In this document: piece after piece, positions 39,924 to 49,155 of the stretch
Numbering within the stretch: position 1 is the first letter of the stretch
Layout of the letters: every line of letters starts with the position of its first letter
NCBI RefSeq assembly: GCF_900114785.1
Contig: NZ_FOUG01000001.1
Coordinates: 310,001 to 374,000, forward strand
Origin: Variovorax sp. OV329
GTDB taxonomy: Bacteria; Pseudomonadota; Gammaproteobacteria; Burkholderiales; Burkholderiaceae_C
DNA: 64,000 nucleotides
Direction of reading: 5' to 3'
The notes under the pieces: model-generated
The model's database searches: none
What the model saw: only the letters and a program-made list of their open reading frames with translations
Told to the model about the DNA's origin: nothing
Program-made: the position numbers and the translations under genes

Positions 39924-41219
39924 ATGCGACCTGCGAAGACCTGGCAATTGCCGCTGTGGTTGCTATTGGCCGCGGCGCTCAGCCATTGCGGCGGTGGCGG
40001 TGGCAGCAGCACGCCGGCGGCCACCCCGGCCGCGCAGGGCAACACCATCGCCGGCACCACCACCACCGGTGGCACGGTCGGCCAGCCGGTGACGCCGGCA
40101 ACGCCCGGCTCGGTGCAACTCAAGCTCACCGAGCTCATCAACAATCTCAGCAGTCCCTGGGGCCTGGCCTTCCTGCCGGACCGCCGCATGCTCATCACCG
40201 AGCGCGGCGGCACGCTGCGGCTGCGGCAGGCGGATGGCTCGATGCCGGCCGGCGGCGACAGCGTGAGCGGCGTGCCTGCCGTCCTCGTGGCGGGCCAGGG
40301 TGGCCTGCTCGACGTGGCGGTGGACCCCGACTTTGCGAGCAACCGGCGCATCTATCTCAGCTATTCCGAGGGCACCACCAACTCCAACGGAACGGCCGTG
40401 GCACGGGCGGTGCTCGACCCGGACACGCGCGCGCTGAGCAGCGTGACCGTGATCTTCCGGCAGACGCCCAAGGTGAACAGCACGGCGCATTTCGGCTCGC
40501 GGCTGGTGTTCGACCGCAGCGGGCAGCTCTTCGTGACGATGGGCGAGCGGCTGCTGGACGATCAGCGCGGCTTCGCGCAGGACCTGACCCGAGACAACGG
40601 GAAAGTTATGAGGATCACCACGGACGGAGGACCGGCGCCTGGGAACCCAAACCAGACGCCCGTTCCTCCAACTGGTACCCACATCGACTCGGTCTGGAGC
40701 TACGGCCACCGCAATCCTCAAGGCGCGGCGTTGAACCCGGCAACGGGCGAGCTGTGGGTCAGCGAGCACGGCCCGCAGGGCGGCGACGAAATCAACCGCA
40801 TCCTGCCCGGGCACAACTACGGCTGGCCCATCATCAGCTACGGCCAGGAATACGGCACGACGACGCAGGTGGGCGAGGGCACGGCCAAGGCCGGCATGGA
40901 CCAGCCCGTGACCTATTGGGAAATGATCGACGGATCGGCCTGGACCACCGGCCAGAAGTCATCCATCGCGCCCAGCGGCCTGGCCTTCTACAGCGCGGAC
41001 GCCATTCCGCAATGGAAAGGCAGCCTGTTCACCGGCGCACTGGCGGGCACGGCGCTGTGGCGCATGACGCTCAGCGGCAATGTCGTGACCGCGCGCGAGC
41101 GGCTGCTGGCAGAGCGTGGCGAGCGCATCCGCGATGTGCGCCAGGGGCCGGACGGCTGGCTGTACCTGCTCACCGACGCCAGCCCCAACGGCAAGCTGCT
41201 GCGCTACGAGGCGCAATAG
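39924..41219 (+). CDS. PQQ-dependent aldose sugar dehydrogenase-like lipoprotein (YliI/Asd type)
   Basis: The 431-residue precursor has a lipoprotein signal, LLLAAALSHCGGGGG, with the lipidated Cys near residue 22, then a Gly/Ser/Thr-rich linker. The beta-propeller carries WGLAFLPDRRMLITERGG, STAHFGSRLVFD and WSYGHRNPQGAALNPATGEL, the hallmarks of soluble GDH/YliI-type enzymes that bind PQQ and calcium. It would oxidise aldoses at the envelope. No PQQ synthesis genes are in the window, so cofactor supply is not shown. Confidence 0.87.
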   Translation: MRPAKTWQLPLWLLLAAALSHCGGGGGSSTPAATPAAQGNTIAGTTTTGGTVGQPVTPATPGSVQLKLTELINNLSSPWGLAFLPDRRMLITERGGTLRLRQADGSMPAGGDSVSGVPAVLVAGQGGLLDVAVDPDFASNRRIYLSYSEGTTNSNGTAVARAVLDPDTRALSSVTVIFRQTPKVNSTAHFGSRLVFDRSGQLFVTMGERLLDDQRGFAQDLTRDNGKVMRITTDGGPAPGNPNQTPVPPTGTHIDSVWSYGHRNPQGAALNPATGELWVSEHGPQGGDEINRILPGHNYGWPIISYGQEYGTTTQVGEGTAKAGMDQPVTYWEMIDGSAWTTGQKSSIAPSGLAFYSADAIPQWKGSLFTGALAGTALWRMTLSGNVVTARERLLAERGERIRDVRQGPDGWLYLLTDASPNGKLLRYEAQ

Positions 41220-41238
41220 CGCCGCACGCCAGCGGCCT

Positions 41239-41967
41239 TCAGTCGCGCCCGGCTTCGATGATCGCCTGCGCCAGGCGCGCCGGGTTGGAGAACCACATCT
41301 CGTGGCTGCCCGGGCATTCGACCAGCCGGAACAGGCCCAGCCGCTCCGACAGCCGCGGATGCCAGGGCAGGCTGTGCGGCAGCGCCGCGTCCTGCTGGCA
41401 GTTGAGGTAGGACTTGCCCACCTCCAGCGCGGCCAGCGGCTGCGCCAGCACGATCGGGTCGGTGAAGGTCTTGTAGGGATGCGGGTTGAGCTGCTCGAAG
41501 GCCGAGGTGGCCAGCGCCAGGTCCGCGTCGTTGATGAAAGCCTCGCGCCAGATCGGGAAGGGCAGCATCACCGCGTTGTTCTGCGCGCCAGCGATCGAGT
41601 CGAAGAGCTGCACGTAATGTGGCGGCACCATGTCGTTGAGGCACTGGCCGTCGAGCGGCACGAAAGCGTTGATGTAGACCAGTCGCTTCAGGCGCGCCGC
41701 CACCTGCTGCGCCGCGCCGGAAATCACCATGCCGCCGTAGCTGTGGCCCGCCAGGCGCACGTCGCGCAGGTCCTTCGATTCGATGAACTGCACCAGCGAA
41801 TCGACCGCGTCCTTCAGGCCGACGCGGCTGCGGTCGTCGCTGGCGCGGTTGCCCGCCAGCGTGGGGCAATGCACCGTGTGGCCTGCCTTGCGCAGGTGCT
41901 CCGCGGTGGCTTCCAGCTCGGCGCCGGTGTGCCAGGCGCCATGGACCAGGACATAGGTATCGCTCAT
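41239..41967 (-). CDS. Alpha/beta hydrolase
   Basis: The 242-residue protein starts at ATG 41967 with AAGGAG upstream. It has TYVLVHGAWHTG (oxyanion region), the nucleophile elbow LAGHSYGGMV with Ser, and the late His in CPGSHEMWFS. It is similar to small esterases of the salicylate-binding/hydroxynitrile-lyase branch. The ligand is unknown. It converges on the sugar dehydrogenase gene and is 146 bases from the YcaQ-like gene. Confidence 0.87.
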   Translation of the reverse strand: MSDTYVLVHGAWHTGAELEATAEHLRKAGHTVHCPTLAGNRASDDRSRVGLKDAVDSLVQFIESKDLRDVRLAGHSYGGMVISGAAQQVAARLKRLVYINAFVPLDGQCLNDMVPPHYVQLFDSIAGAQNNAVMLPFPIWREAFINDADLALATSAFEQLNPHPYKTFTDPIVLAQPLAALEVGKSYLNCQQDAALPHSLPWHPRLSERLGLFRLVECPGSHEMWFSNPARLAQAIIEAGRD

Positions 41968-42113
41968 CGTCGTCTCCTTGTTGTGGCTTGCGTGTGATGA
42001 GCCCGCTCTGCGTCGGCGGGCTGCGTGCCGTGCATGGCGCCCATCTTGCGTGCAGCGGCGCCCCGGCCATTGTGTTGCGGGCGCCCCAGGCGGGGAGATG
42101 GGACTTGCCCGCC

Positions 42114-43220
42114 TCAGCGGCCACCGTTCAGGAAGGCGGTCATGCGGTGCAGCTCGTCGTCCAGCGCGGCGCGGAAGGCTGCGCCGCGCGGCGCCGCGGC
42201 GGCATAGCCCAGGGTCGGTGTCAGCCGGCCGTCCTTCGACGACAGCGTGGCCCAGCCGATCACCTGCTCGTGCCACAGCAGGGGCAGGGCGTAGTAGCCC
42301 AGGCGGCGCTGCGCGGCCGGCGTGTAGGCCTCGAACTTGTAGCGCCAGCCCCAGAGCAGCTCGAAGCGCCGCCGGTCCCACACGATGGGGTCGAAGGGCG
42401 CGAGCAGCCGAAGCGCGTCGTCAGTGGCCCAGCGGCGCGAGGCCGGGTTCTCGTCGGCCGGCCAGTACCAGGTGGTGCCGTCGATGCGTGCGCTGGCCAG
42501 AAGGCCCAGTGCCTCGCGCATCGCGGCCTGGGTCTGCGCCTGCAGGTGCGGCGCGCCGTAGCGCAGCAGTCGCGTGAGGTAGACCAGGCTGGAGGCGGGC
42601 AGGGGCGCGTACTTGCGCACCACCAGTTCGAGCAGCGCGGCAGCGCGGAAGGCGCGGCCGGCCGGGCTGTCGTCGAGGGGCGGCGCATGGTCGACTGCTT
42701 CGTAGATGCGCGTGCCGCTGTCGCGCCGCGCCACGCGCAGCATGCCGCGGTAGTGCATGCCGTCCAGCAGCTGCGTGCTGGCGTTGCTGGAACCGCCCCA
42801 GTAGTTGTGCACGCGGCCGTGGGCGAAGTGCGCTTCCACCTCGCGCGGATGCACCTTGCCCTTGCTGCGCACGAAGTCCAGCACCTCCTGCGCCTTGCGG
42901 CGCGTGGCCGCATCCCAGGCCTTGGCGGCTTCGCGGGGATGCATGAGCGCCAGATGCTCGCGCGGCAGGAAGCCGTAGTTGACCAGGCAGTCCTCCTCGA
43001 TGGGCAGGCGCGCATAGCGGCGCTCCAGGTCGCCGGCGACATAGTCCTTCACGCGGTGGCGCAGCGTGAGGTCCTGCGCGCGTGCGGGTGCGCGGATGGG
43101 GTCGGCCTGAACGAAGCCCAGGCGGCCGATGGCGCGCCCGAGGGTGGTTGGAGCGAAGAGGGTGCGGGCGACGGCGTAGCGCCGCAGGGCGTCGAGATCG
43201 GGACCGGCCATGCGGTGCAT
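42114..43220 (-). CDS. Winged-helix DNA-binding protein, YcaQ/AlkX-like DNA glycosylase family
   Basis: The protein has about 368 residues. ATG 43220 (MHRMAGPDLDALRR) and ATG 43211 are both possible and neither has a strong SD. The segment LGFVQADPIRAPARAQDLTL matches the HTH_42 family that includes YcaQ, an interstrand-crosslink glycosylase with a QxD catalytic motif; QAD here fits. Later LLAPFDPIVWDRRR is also characteristic. It trails the uncharacterised catabolic operon by 34 bases but is probably unrelated in function. Confidence 0.8.
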   Translation of the reverse strand: MHRMAGPDLDALRRYAVARTLFAPTTLGRAIGRLGFVQADPIRAPARAQDLTLRHRVKDYVAGDLERRYARLPIEEDCLVNYGFLPREHLALMHPREAAKAWDAATRRKAQEVLDFVRSKGKVHPREVEAHFAHGRVHNYWGGSSNASTQLLDGMHYRGMLRVARRDSGTRIYEAVDHAPPLDDSPAGRAFRAAALLELVVRKYAPLPASSLVYLTRLLRYGAPHLQAQTQAAMREALGLLASARIDGTTWYWPADENPASRRWATDDALRLLAPFDPIVWDRRRFELLWGWRYKFEAYTPAAQRRLGYYALPLLWHEQVIGWATLSSKDGRLTPTLGYAAAAPRGAAFRAALDDELHRMTAFLNGGR

Positions 43221-43254
43221 TGCAGCACAGCCTGCCCCGGCGTGCAGGGCCTTG

Positions 43255-44133
43255 TCAGACCACGCTGCGATGGCGCTCGATGCAGGTGTCCAGCGTCTCG
43301 TCACCGCTGCGCAGCCACCAGTCCTGTGTCGAGAAGATCTCCACTTCGCTGTAGCCCGCGTAGCCTGCAGCCTCGACCCAGCCGCGGATCTTGCGCAGCT
43401 CGATCACGCCGTCGCCCATCATCCCGCGGTCGTTGAGAAGGTCGCGCGTGGGCGTGAGCCAGTCGCACACGTGGTAGGCCAGCAGGCGCTCGCGGCCGGC
43501 GCGCTCGATCTGCTGCTGCAGCTTGGGGTCCCACCACACGTGGTAGACGTCGAGCGCCACGCCCAGCATGCCGCTCTTGCCCGGGTCCAGTTCGTCGCAG
43601 ATGTCCAGCGCCTGCTCGAGCGTGTTGATGCACGCGCGCTCTGCCGCCTGCATCGGGTGCAGCGGCTCGATGGCCAGGGGCATGCCCACCTCTCGTGCGT
43701 ACTCCAGCGATGCGGCGATGCCGTCATGCACTTCGCTGCGCGCACGGCCGATGTCCTTGTAGGCCGCCTTGCCAGCGAGTGCTCCGGGCAGGCTGCCCAC
43801 CACCAGCACCAGGCAGGGCGCGTCCAGCGTCTTGGCCTCGTCGATGGCGCGCCGGTTGTCTTCCAGCGCGGCCTTCAGGCCGGCCGCGTCGGGGGCAGGG
43901 TAGAAGCCGCCGCGGCAGTAGCCCGAAAGCCCCATGCCGTGCGCACGCAACTGCGCCGCCACCTTGTCCAGGCCTGCGGCGGCCACCTGGTCTCGCCAGG
44001 GGCTGATGGCGCGCACGCCGCGCTCGGCGCACTGGTCGATGATGCGAGCGAGGCCCACCTCCTCGCCCTGCTGGCGCCGCACGGTGGCGGTGTTGATGGA
44101 AAGCCAGTGGTGGTCTTGCGAGAAGTCGCGCAT
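43255..44133 (-). CDS. Sugar phosphate isomerase/epimerase-family TIM-barrel protein
   Basis: The 292-residue protein fits the AP-endonuclease-2-like TIM barrel. Metal-site candidates are Glu in AIEPLHPM, Asp/His in ALDVYHVWWD and Glu in SEVEIFSTQ. Such enzymes epimerise or dehydrate keto-sugars and inositols. It is the distal enzyme of the leftward operon that starts at 50136, 11 bases after the HIBADH-type gene. The reaction is unknown. Confidence 0.85.
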   Translation of the reverse strand: MRDFSQDHHWLSINTATVRRQQGEEVGLARIIDQCAERGVRAISPWRDQVAAAGLDKVAAQLRAHGMGLSGYCRGGFYPAPDAAGLKAALEDNRRAIDEAKTLDAPCLVLVVGSLPGALAGKAAYKDIGRARSEVHDGIAASLEYAREVGMPLAIEPLHPMQAAERACINTLEQALDICDELDPGKSGMLGVALDVYHVWWDPKLQQQIERAGRERLLAYHVCDWLTPTRDLLNDRGMMGDGVIELRKIRGWVEAAGYAGYSEVEIFSTQDWWLRSGDETLDTCIERHRSVV

Positions 44134-44144
44134 GGAAGTTCTTT

Positions 44145-45074
44145 TCAGGAAGAGGAAGAGCGGGAAGCGGCAGGCGGCGTGCCTTCACGCCGCATCTGCC
44201 GCACGATGGCGGCGTTGTCGAGCTCACCGTCGCCCGCCTCGACGGCCCGGCGCAGCAACTCGGCATGGACTTGCGACAGCGGCAGGCACTGGCCCGCCGC
44301 CTCGGCGCGCGAGAGCATCAGGTCCACGTCCTTCAGGTGCTGGCGGATGCGCGACTGCGGTGCGAACTGGCCCTCGACCATCATCCGCCCCTTGGCCTCG
44401 GCCGCGGCTGATCGTGCCGGCGTGGCCAGCACCAGCTCCAGGAAGGTCTGCGGTGCGATGCCCAACTGCTCCGCGAACACCAGGCCTTCGGCCAGCACGG
44501 CTCGGTTCAGGCCCAGCACCAGGTTGGTCGCGAGCTTGGCCTTGGCGCCGAAGCCGGCGCCGCCCACATGGATGCGGTGCGTGGACAGGGCGTCCAGCAC
44601 GGACGAGCAGCGGGCGATGGCCGCCGCCTCGCCGCCCATCAGCACGGTGGCCTCGCCCTGTTCGATCTGCTGGCTGGAACCCGACAGCGGCGCCTCGACG
44701 AAGTCGATGCCGCGTGCCTGCAGACGTGTGGCCAGCGCCGCCAGCAGGTCGGGCGTGCCGGTGGAACAGTCGACGAGTGCGCGGATGGCGTTCGCGCGAG
44801 AGAGCAGTCCGTCGGCGCCTTCCGTGACCTGCAGTACGTCGCGCGTCTCGAAGACGGCCAGCACGACGATCTCGCAACGCACGGCCATCTCGGCCAGCGT
44901 CGCCACGGCCTGGCCGCCGGCTTCGTCGAAGGCATTGCGTGCTTCGGGCCTCAGGTCGAAGCCGAGGGTGGCGTGCCCGGCCGCGCGCAGCCGCTGCGCG
45001 ATCGCACTGCCGACCAGGCCGAGGCCGACGATGCCGACCGGCGCAGGCGGAGCGTGGAGCGTCGCGGCGTTCAT
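44145..45074 (-). CDS. NAD(P)-dependent oxidoreductase, 3-hydroxyisobutyrate dehydrogenase family
   Basis: The 309-residue protein starts at 45074, overlapping the SDR stop by 4 bases. The N-terminal Rossmann motif GIVGLGLVGSAIAQRL is followed by the beta-hydroxyacid dehydrogenase signature. The catalytic Lys lies in GGAGFGAKAKLATN and the substrate loop in EAPLSGSSQQ. The Ser-rich C-terminus (ASRSSSS) is unusual. It oxidises a beta-hydroxy acid such as tartronate, glycerate or hydroxyisobutyrate; which one is unknown. Confidence 0.88.
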   Translation of the reverse strand: MNAATLHAPPAPVGIVGLGLVGSAIAQRLRAAGHATLGFDLRPEARNAFDEAGGQAVATLAEMAVRCEIVVLAVFETRDVLQVTEGADGLLSRANAIRALVDCSTGTPDLLAALATRLQARGIDFVEAPLSGSSQQIEQGEATVLMGGEAAAIARCSSVLDALSTHRIHVGGAGFGAKAKLATNLVLGLNRAVLAEGLVFAEQLGIAPQTFLELVLATPARSAAAEAKGRMMVEGQFAPQSRIRQHLKDVDLMLSRAEAAGQCLPLSQVHAELLRRAVEAGDGELDNAAIVRQMRREGTPPAASRSSSS

Positions 45075-45778
45075 GGCACGAGCGAGGCGCCGCCGCAGAT
45101 GCGGATGTCCTGCCCCGTGATGGCCTCGGCCGCTGGCGAGAGCAGGTAGGAGACCATCGAGGCGACTTCCTCGGGGCGGATGAGCCGGCCCATGGGCGGC
45201 AGTTTGGGGGCGGTGCCGCTGCGGGCCGGGTCCTTGAGCATGGGCGTTTCGGTGGCGGCCGGCGAGACCATGTTGACCGTCACGCCGCGTGCCACCACTT
45301 CGGCCGCCCAACTGCGCGCCAGCGCTCGCAGCGCGGCCTTGCTGGCCGCGTACTGGCTGCGTCCGGCGATGCCGTCGGCGACGCGGCTGCCGATCAGAAC
45401 CACGCGGCCTTCGCCGGCCTTCGCCATCGCCGGCAGCACCTGCCTGGCGATGCGCGTGGCGGCGTCCACATGGAGCGTCCACATGCGCCGGCCGTCCTCG
45501 GGGTCCAGCTCCGCCAGCGTGCCCACCCGCAGGATGCCGGCGGCGTGGACGAAGGCATGTAAGGGCGCCAGCGAGGACAGGGCATGGTCGGTGGCCGCGG
45601 CATCGCACAGGTCGACCTGCACCGTTGCAAGCCGCGGATGCTCGAAGGCGCCGGCCGCCAGGTCGAGACCGGTGACCTGCCAGCCCGCCTCGATCAGCTG
45701 CCGCGCCAGCGCCAGGCCGATGCCGGAACTGCTGCCGGTGACCAGCGCGTGCCGCTCATTCGACCTTGATGTTTCCAT
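45071..45778 (-). CDS. Short-chain dehydrogenase/reductase (SDR)
   Basis: The 235-residue protein has TGSSSGIGLALA, VHAAG in place of NNAG, and the catalytic SQYAASKAA. Its start lies 23 bases inside the 3' end of the Bug gene and its stop overlaps the HIBADH-type start, so the three genes are tightly coupled. The substrate is unknown. Confidence 0.88.
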   Translation of the reverse strand: METSRSNERHALVTGSSSGIGLALARQLIEAGWQVTGLDLAAGAFEHPRLATVQVDLCDAAATDHALSSLAPLHAFVHAAGILRVGTLAELDPEDGRRMWTLHVDAATRIARQVLPAMAKAGEGRVVLIGSRVADGIAGRSQYAASKAALRALARSWAAEVVARGVTVNMVSPAATETPMLKDPARSGTAPKLPPMGRLIRPEEVASMVSYLLSPAAEAITGQDIRICGGASLVP

Positions 45779-46715
45779 CGGTGATGATCTTCTGCGAGCG
45801 CGCCATGTCCTCGCGCTGGAACTTGACGAAATCTTCCGCGGTGCCGGGCGTGAGCAGCAGGCCCTGCTGGGCCAGCTTCTCCTGCATGTCGCCGGCCAGC
45901 GCCTTGTTCACCTGCGTGTTCAATGCGGCGGTGATGGCGGCGGGCAGCTTGGCCGGGCCCCACAGGCCGTACCAGCTGTAGAACTCGAAGCCCGGCACCG
46001 TCTCGGCGACCGTCGGCACGTCCGGCAGGTTGGGCGCGCGCGACTTGGAGGTGACGGCGATCACCCGCAGCATGCCGGCCTTGTGGTACTGCAATGCGCC
46101 CAGGATGGGGTCGATGAAGCCGTCGATCTGCCCGCCGACCAGGTCCTGGAAGGCCGGCGCCGTGCCTTTGTACGGCACGATGAGGTAGTCGAGCTTGCCT
46201 TCGCGCTTGAGCAGTTCGGTCGACAGGTGGCCGGCCGAGCCCACCGAGCCCACGGCGAAGCTCATCTTGCCGGGATTGGCCTTGGCATAGCTCATCATCG
46301 ACTTGATGTCGGTGATCGGCAGGTTCTTGTTGATCGACACCGCCAGCGGCGCCTTGGCCACCAGGGCGATGGGCTCGAAGTCCTTCACCACGCCGTAGGG
46401 CGCCGACTTCATCGTCATCGGTGCCGTGGTGAAGGTGGACGCATTGAAGAGCAGCGTGTAGCCGTCGGCGGGCGACTTGGCCACCACGTCGGCGCCGATG
46501 ACGCCATTGCCGCCCGGCTTGTTGTCGACCACGAAGGGCTGGCCCATCTGATCGCTGAGCTTCTGTGCGAGCAGACGGCCCACGGTGTCCAGCGTGCCGC
46601 CGGGCGGGAAGGGGATGATGACCCGCACCGGCTTGGTCGGGTAGTTCTGTGCGGCGGCGAGCGCGGCGAAGCCGCTCATCGCCACCGCCAGCAGTGGCTT
46701 GGCCCAGTTCTTCAT
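45756..46715 (-). CDS. Bug/TctC-family periplasmic solute receptor
   Basis: The 319-residue precursor has a signal peptide (WAKPLLAVAMSGFAALAAAQ). The mature protein begins YPTKPVRVIIPFPPGGTLD, the Bug pattern. It lies inside the leftward operon between DUF993 and SDR genes. A second Bug receptor opens the same operon at 50136. TctA/TctB partners are absent here. Confidence 0.9.
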   Translation of the reverse strand: MKNWAKPLLAVAMSGFAALAAAQNYPTKPVRVIIPFPPGGTLDTVGRLLAQKLSDQMGQPFVVDNKPGGNGVIGADVVAKSPADGYTLLFNASTFTTAPMTMKSAPYGVVKDFEPIALVAKAPLAVSINKNLPITDIKSMMSYAKANPGKMSFAVGSVGSAGHLSTELLKREGKLDYLIVPYKGTAPAFQDLVGGQIDGFIDPILGALQYHKAGMLRVIAVTSKSRAPNLPDVPTVAETVPGFEFYSWYGLWGPAKLPAAITAALNTQVNKALAGDMQEKLAQQGLLLTPGTAEDFVKFQREDMARSQKIITDGNIKVE

Positions 46716-46747
46716 GGCTTGTCTCCTCGCGAGTTGCTTGCAGGAAT

Positions 46748-47932
46748 TCAGTCGATGCCGTTCAGGGCGAGCAGCGTCTTCATGCGCTGTACCGCCAGCT
46801 CCGGCTTTTCCAGCACATGCGCCGCATCGGCCAGGCGGAACAGCTCGGCCAGGTGCCGCAGCGAGCGGGTGCTCTGCTGGCCGCCCACCATGGTGAAGTG
46901 CTTCTGGTGGCCGTTGAGCCAGGCCATGAACACCACGCCCGTCTTGTAGAAGCGAGTGGGCGCCGCAAAGATGTGGCGCGACAGCGGCACCGTGGGGCCC
47001 AGGATGTCGTGGAACTTCTTCTCGTTGCCCTGGGCCAGCTCTCCCAGCGCGGCGCTGGCGGCCGGTGCGATGGCATCGAAGATGCCCAGCAGCGCATCGC
47101 TCTTGCCGTGCAGCGGATCGCTGCCATGGCCGTCGCCGGCGATCAGCTCGGCGTAGTTGAAGTCGTCGCCGGTGTACATGCGCACGCCCGAAGGCAGGCG
47201 GCGGCGCATCGCGATCTCTTTGTCCTTGTCGAGCAGCGAGATCTTGATGCCGTCGACCTTCGTCGGGTTGGCGGCAATCACCGCCAGCGCCGTCTCCATG
47301 GCGGCATCCGGATCCGCGCTGCCCCAGTAGCCGGCCAGCGCCGGGTCGAACATGTCGCCCAGCCAGTGCAGCACCACCGGCTGCTTCGCCTGGCGCAGCA
47401 CGCGGTCGTACACACGCTCGTAGTCGGCCGGGCTCTTCGCCACGCGGGCGAGGGCGCGGCTGGCCATGACGATCAGCTTGCCGCCGAGTGCCTCGATGGC
47501 GGCCATCTGCTCTTCATAGCCGCGAATCACGTCGTCCACGCTCTTCACCGAATCGATGTCGAGGTGGTCGGTGCCGCAGCCGCTGGCCAGGAAAGCACCG
47601 GGAATGTCCTTGGCCGCGTCGATGGAGCGGCGGATCAGTTCCAGGGAAGTGGGCCAGTCCAGGCCCATGCCGCGCTGCGCGGTGTCCATGGCCTCCGCCA
47701 CGCCCAGCCCCAGCGACCACAGGTGGCGCCGGTAGTTGATGGTGGCGTCCCAGTCGACGGCCGCCTGCAGCCACGGATCGACCGGGGCCAGCGGATCGGC
47801 CACCACGTGCGCGGCCGAGTAGGCGATGCGGTTGAACTTCAGGCCTGCGGGCGGGCGCGACAGCACGCGGCCCTGCAGGGTGTAGGGGGCCAGCGCGCCG
47901 CCGGCGGTGGGGAGGTTGATGGTGAGTGCCAT
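46748..47932 (-). CDS. DUF993-family protein (dihydrodipicolinate synthase-like TIM barrel)
   Basis: The 394-residue protein is recognised as DUF993. It opens MALTINLPTAGG and includes HVVADPLAPVDPWLQAAVDW and QPVVLHWLGDMFDP. A Lys in KVDGIKISLLDKD sits where class I aldolases place the Schiff-base Lys, consistent with a lyase or aldolase. No member's reaction is known to me. It lies between the Gfo/Idh/MocA dehydrogenase (13-base gap) and the second Bug gene, suggesting oxidation followed by C-C cleavage of a sugar-like compound (inference). Confidence 0.85.
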   Translation of the reverse strand: MALTINLPTAGGALAPYTLQGRVLSRPPAGLKFNRIAYSAAHVVADPLAPVDPWLQAAVDWDATINYRRHLWSLGLGVAEAMDTAQRGMGLDWPTSLELIRRSIDAAKDIPGAFLASGCGTDHLDIDSVKSVDDVIRGYEEQMAAIEALGGKLIVMASRALARVAKSPADYERVYDRVLRQAKQPVVLHWLGDMFDPALAGYWGSADPDAAMETALAVIAANPTKVDGIKISLLDKDKEIAMRRRLPSGVRMYTGDDFNYAELIAGDGHGSDPLHGKSDALLGIFDAIAPAASAALGELAQGNEKKFHDILGPTVPLSRHIFAAPTRFYKTGVVFMAWLNGHQKHFTMVGGQQSTRSLRHLAELFRLADAAHVLEKPELAVQRMKTLLALNGID

Positions 47933-47945
47933 GAGCTGCTCGCGA

Positions 47946-49121
47946 TCAGATCTTCAGCGGGGGCACGTCGATCCAGCGGCGTTCCTTCCAGCTGTCCAGC
48001 GCGGTCTCGACCAGCTGCACGCCCTTGGCGCCTTCGGGCAGGGTCCACTTGTAGGGCGCGTCTTCCACCACGTGGCGGATGAAGTGTTCCCACTGGATCT
48101 TGAAGCCGTTGTCGTAGACCTGCGAATCCGGGATCTCCTGCCACTGGTCAAAGAAGTTCATGGTCTGCTTCTCGTCCGGGTTCCACACCGGGCGCGGCGT
48201 GGCCACGCGCGACTGGGCGCGGCAGCTGGACAAGCCGGCGACGGCCGAGCCGTCGGTGCCGTCGACATGGAAGGTCACCAGGTCGTCCCGGCGCACGCGC
48301 GTCACCCAGCTCATGTTGAGCTGCGCGATCACCGGCTCGCCGTTGTGGCCAGTGAGCTCGCAGGTGGCGTAGGCGGCGTCGTCGGCGGTGGCCTGGTAGG
48401 GCTTGCCCTCTTCGTCCCAGCGGGTGGGGATGTGGGTGGTGCCAAGGCAGCTCACCGACTTCACTTCGCCGAAGAGGTTGTCAAGCACGTAGCGCCAGTG
48501 GCACATCATGTCCAGGATCATCCCGCCGCCGTCTTCCTTGCGGTAGTTCCAGCTGGGGCGCTGGGTGGGCTGCAGGTCGCCTTCGAACACCCAGTAGCCG
48601 AACTCCAGGCGCACGCTGAGCATGCGGCCGAAGAAGCCGGCGCGGCGCAGCATGTCCAGCTTGCGCAGGCCGGGCAAGAAGAGCTTGTCCTGCACCGCGC
48701 CGTGCTTGATGCCCTTGGTGCGGCCGGCTTCGTCGGCCAGGCGCGCGATCTCCACCGCCTCGTTCAGGTTGGTGGCGATGGGCTTCTCGCAGTACACGTG
48801 CTTGCCGGCGCGGATGGCCTTGGCCAGCAGCGTCGGGCGCATCTGCGTGGTGCCGGCATCGAAGAACACGGTGTCGTCGGGATTGGCGAGCGCCGCGTCC
48901 AGGTCGGTGCCCCAGCGAGCGATGCCGTGCGCCTTGGCCAGCGCTTCCATCTTCTCGGCGTTGCGGCCGACGAGGATCGGGTCGGGCATGACCTTGTCGC
49001 CGTTCGAAAGGGTCACGCCGCCCTGCGCACGGATGGCGCAGATGGAGCGGATCAGGTGCTGGTTCATGCCCATGCGTCCGGTGACGCCGTGCATGATGAG
49101 GCCGAGTCGTTGGGTTGCCAT
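47946..49121 (-). CDS. Gfo/Idh/MocA-family oxidoreductase
   Basis: The 391-residue protein has an N-terminal Rossmann fold (GLIMHGVTGRMGMNQHLIRS) and the family's substrate Lys in YCEKPIATNLNEAVE. A further conserved region is MILDMMCHWRYVLDNLFG, where Asp and His would sit in the active site. Such enzymes oxidise or reduce sugars, often at C3 or C2. It is the second gene of the leftward operon. Confidence 0.9.
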   Translation of the reverse strand: MATQRLGLIMHGVTGRMGMNQHLIRSICAIRAQGGVTLSNGDKVMPDPILVGRNAEKMEALAKAHGIARWGTDLDAALANPDDTVFFDAGTTQMRPTLLAKAIRAGKHVYCEKPIATNLNEAVEIARLADEAGRTKGIKHGAVQDKLFLPGLRKLDMLRRAGFFGRMLSVRLEFGYWVFEGDLQPTQRPSWNYRKEDGGGMILDMMCHWRYVLDNLFGEVKSVSCLGTTHIPTRWDEEGKPYQATADDAAYATCELTGHNGEPVIAQLNMSWVTRVRRDDLVTFHVDGTDGSAVAGLSSCRAQSRVATPRPVWNPDEKQTMNFFDQWQEIPDSQVYDNGFKIQWEHFIRHVVEDAPYKWTLPEGAKGVQLVETALDSWKERRWIDVPPLKI

Positions 49122-49155
49122 GATGTGCTGTCCTCCTGAGGGTGGGTTGGGCCGC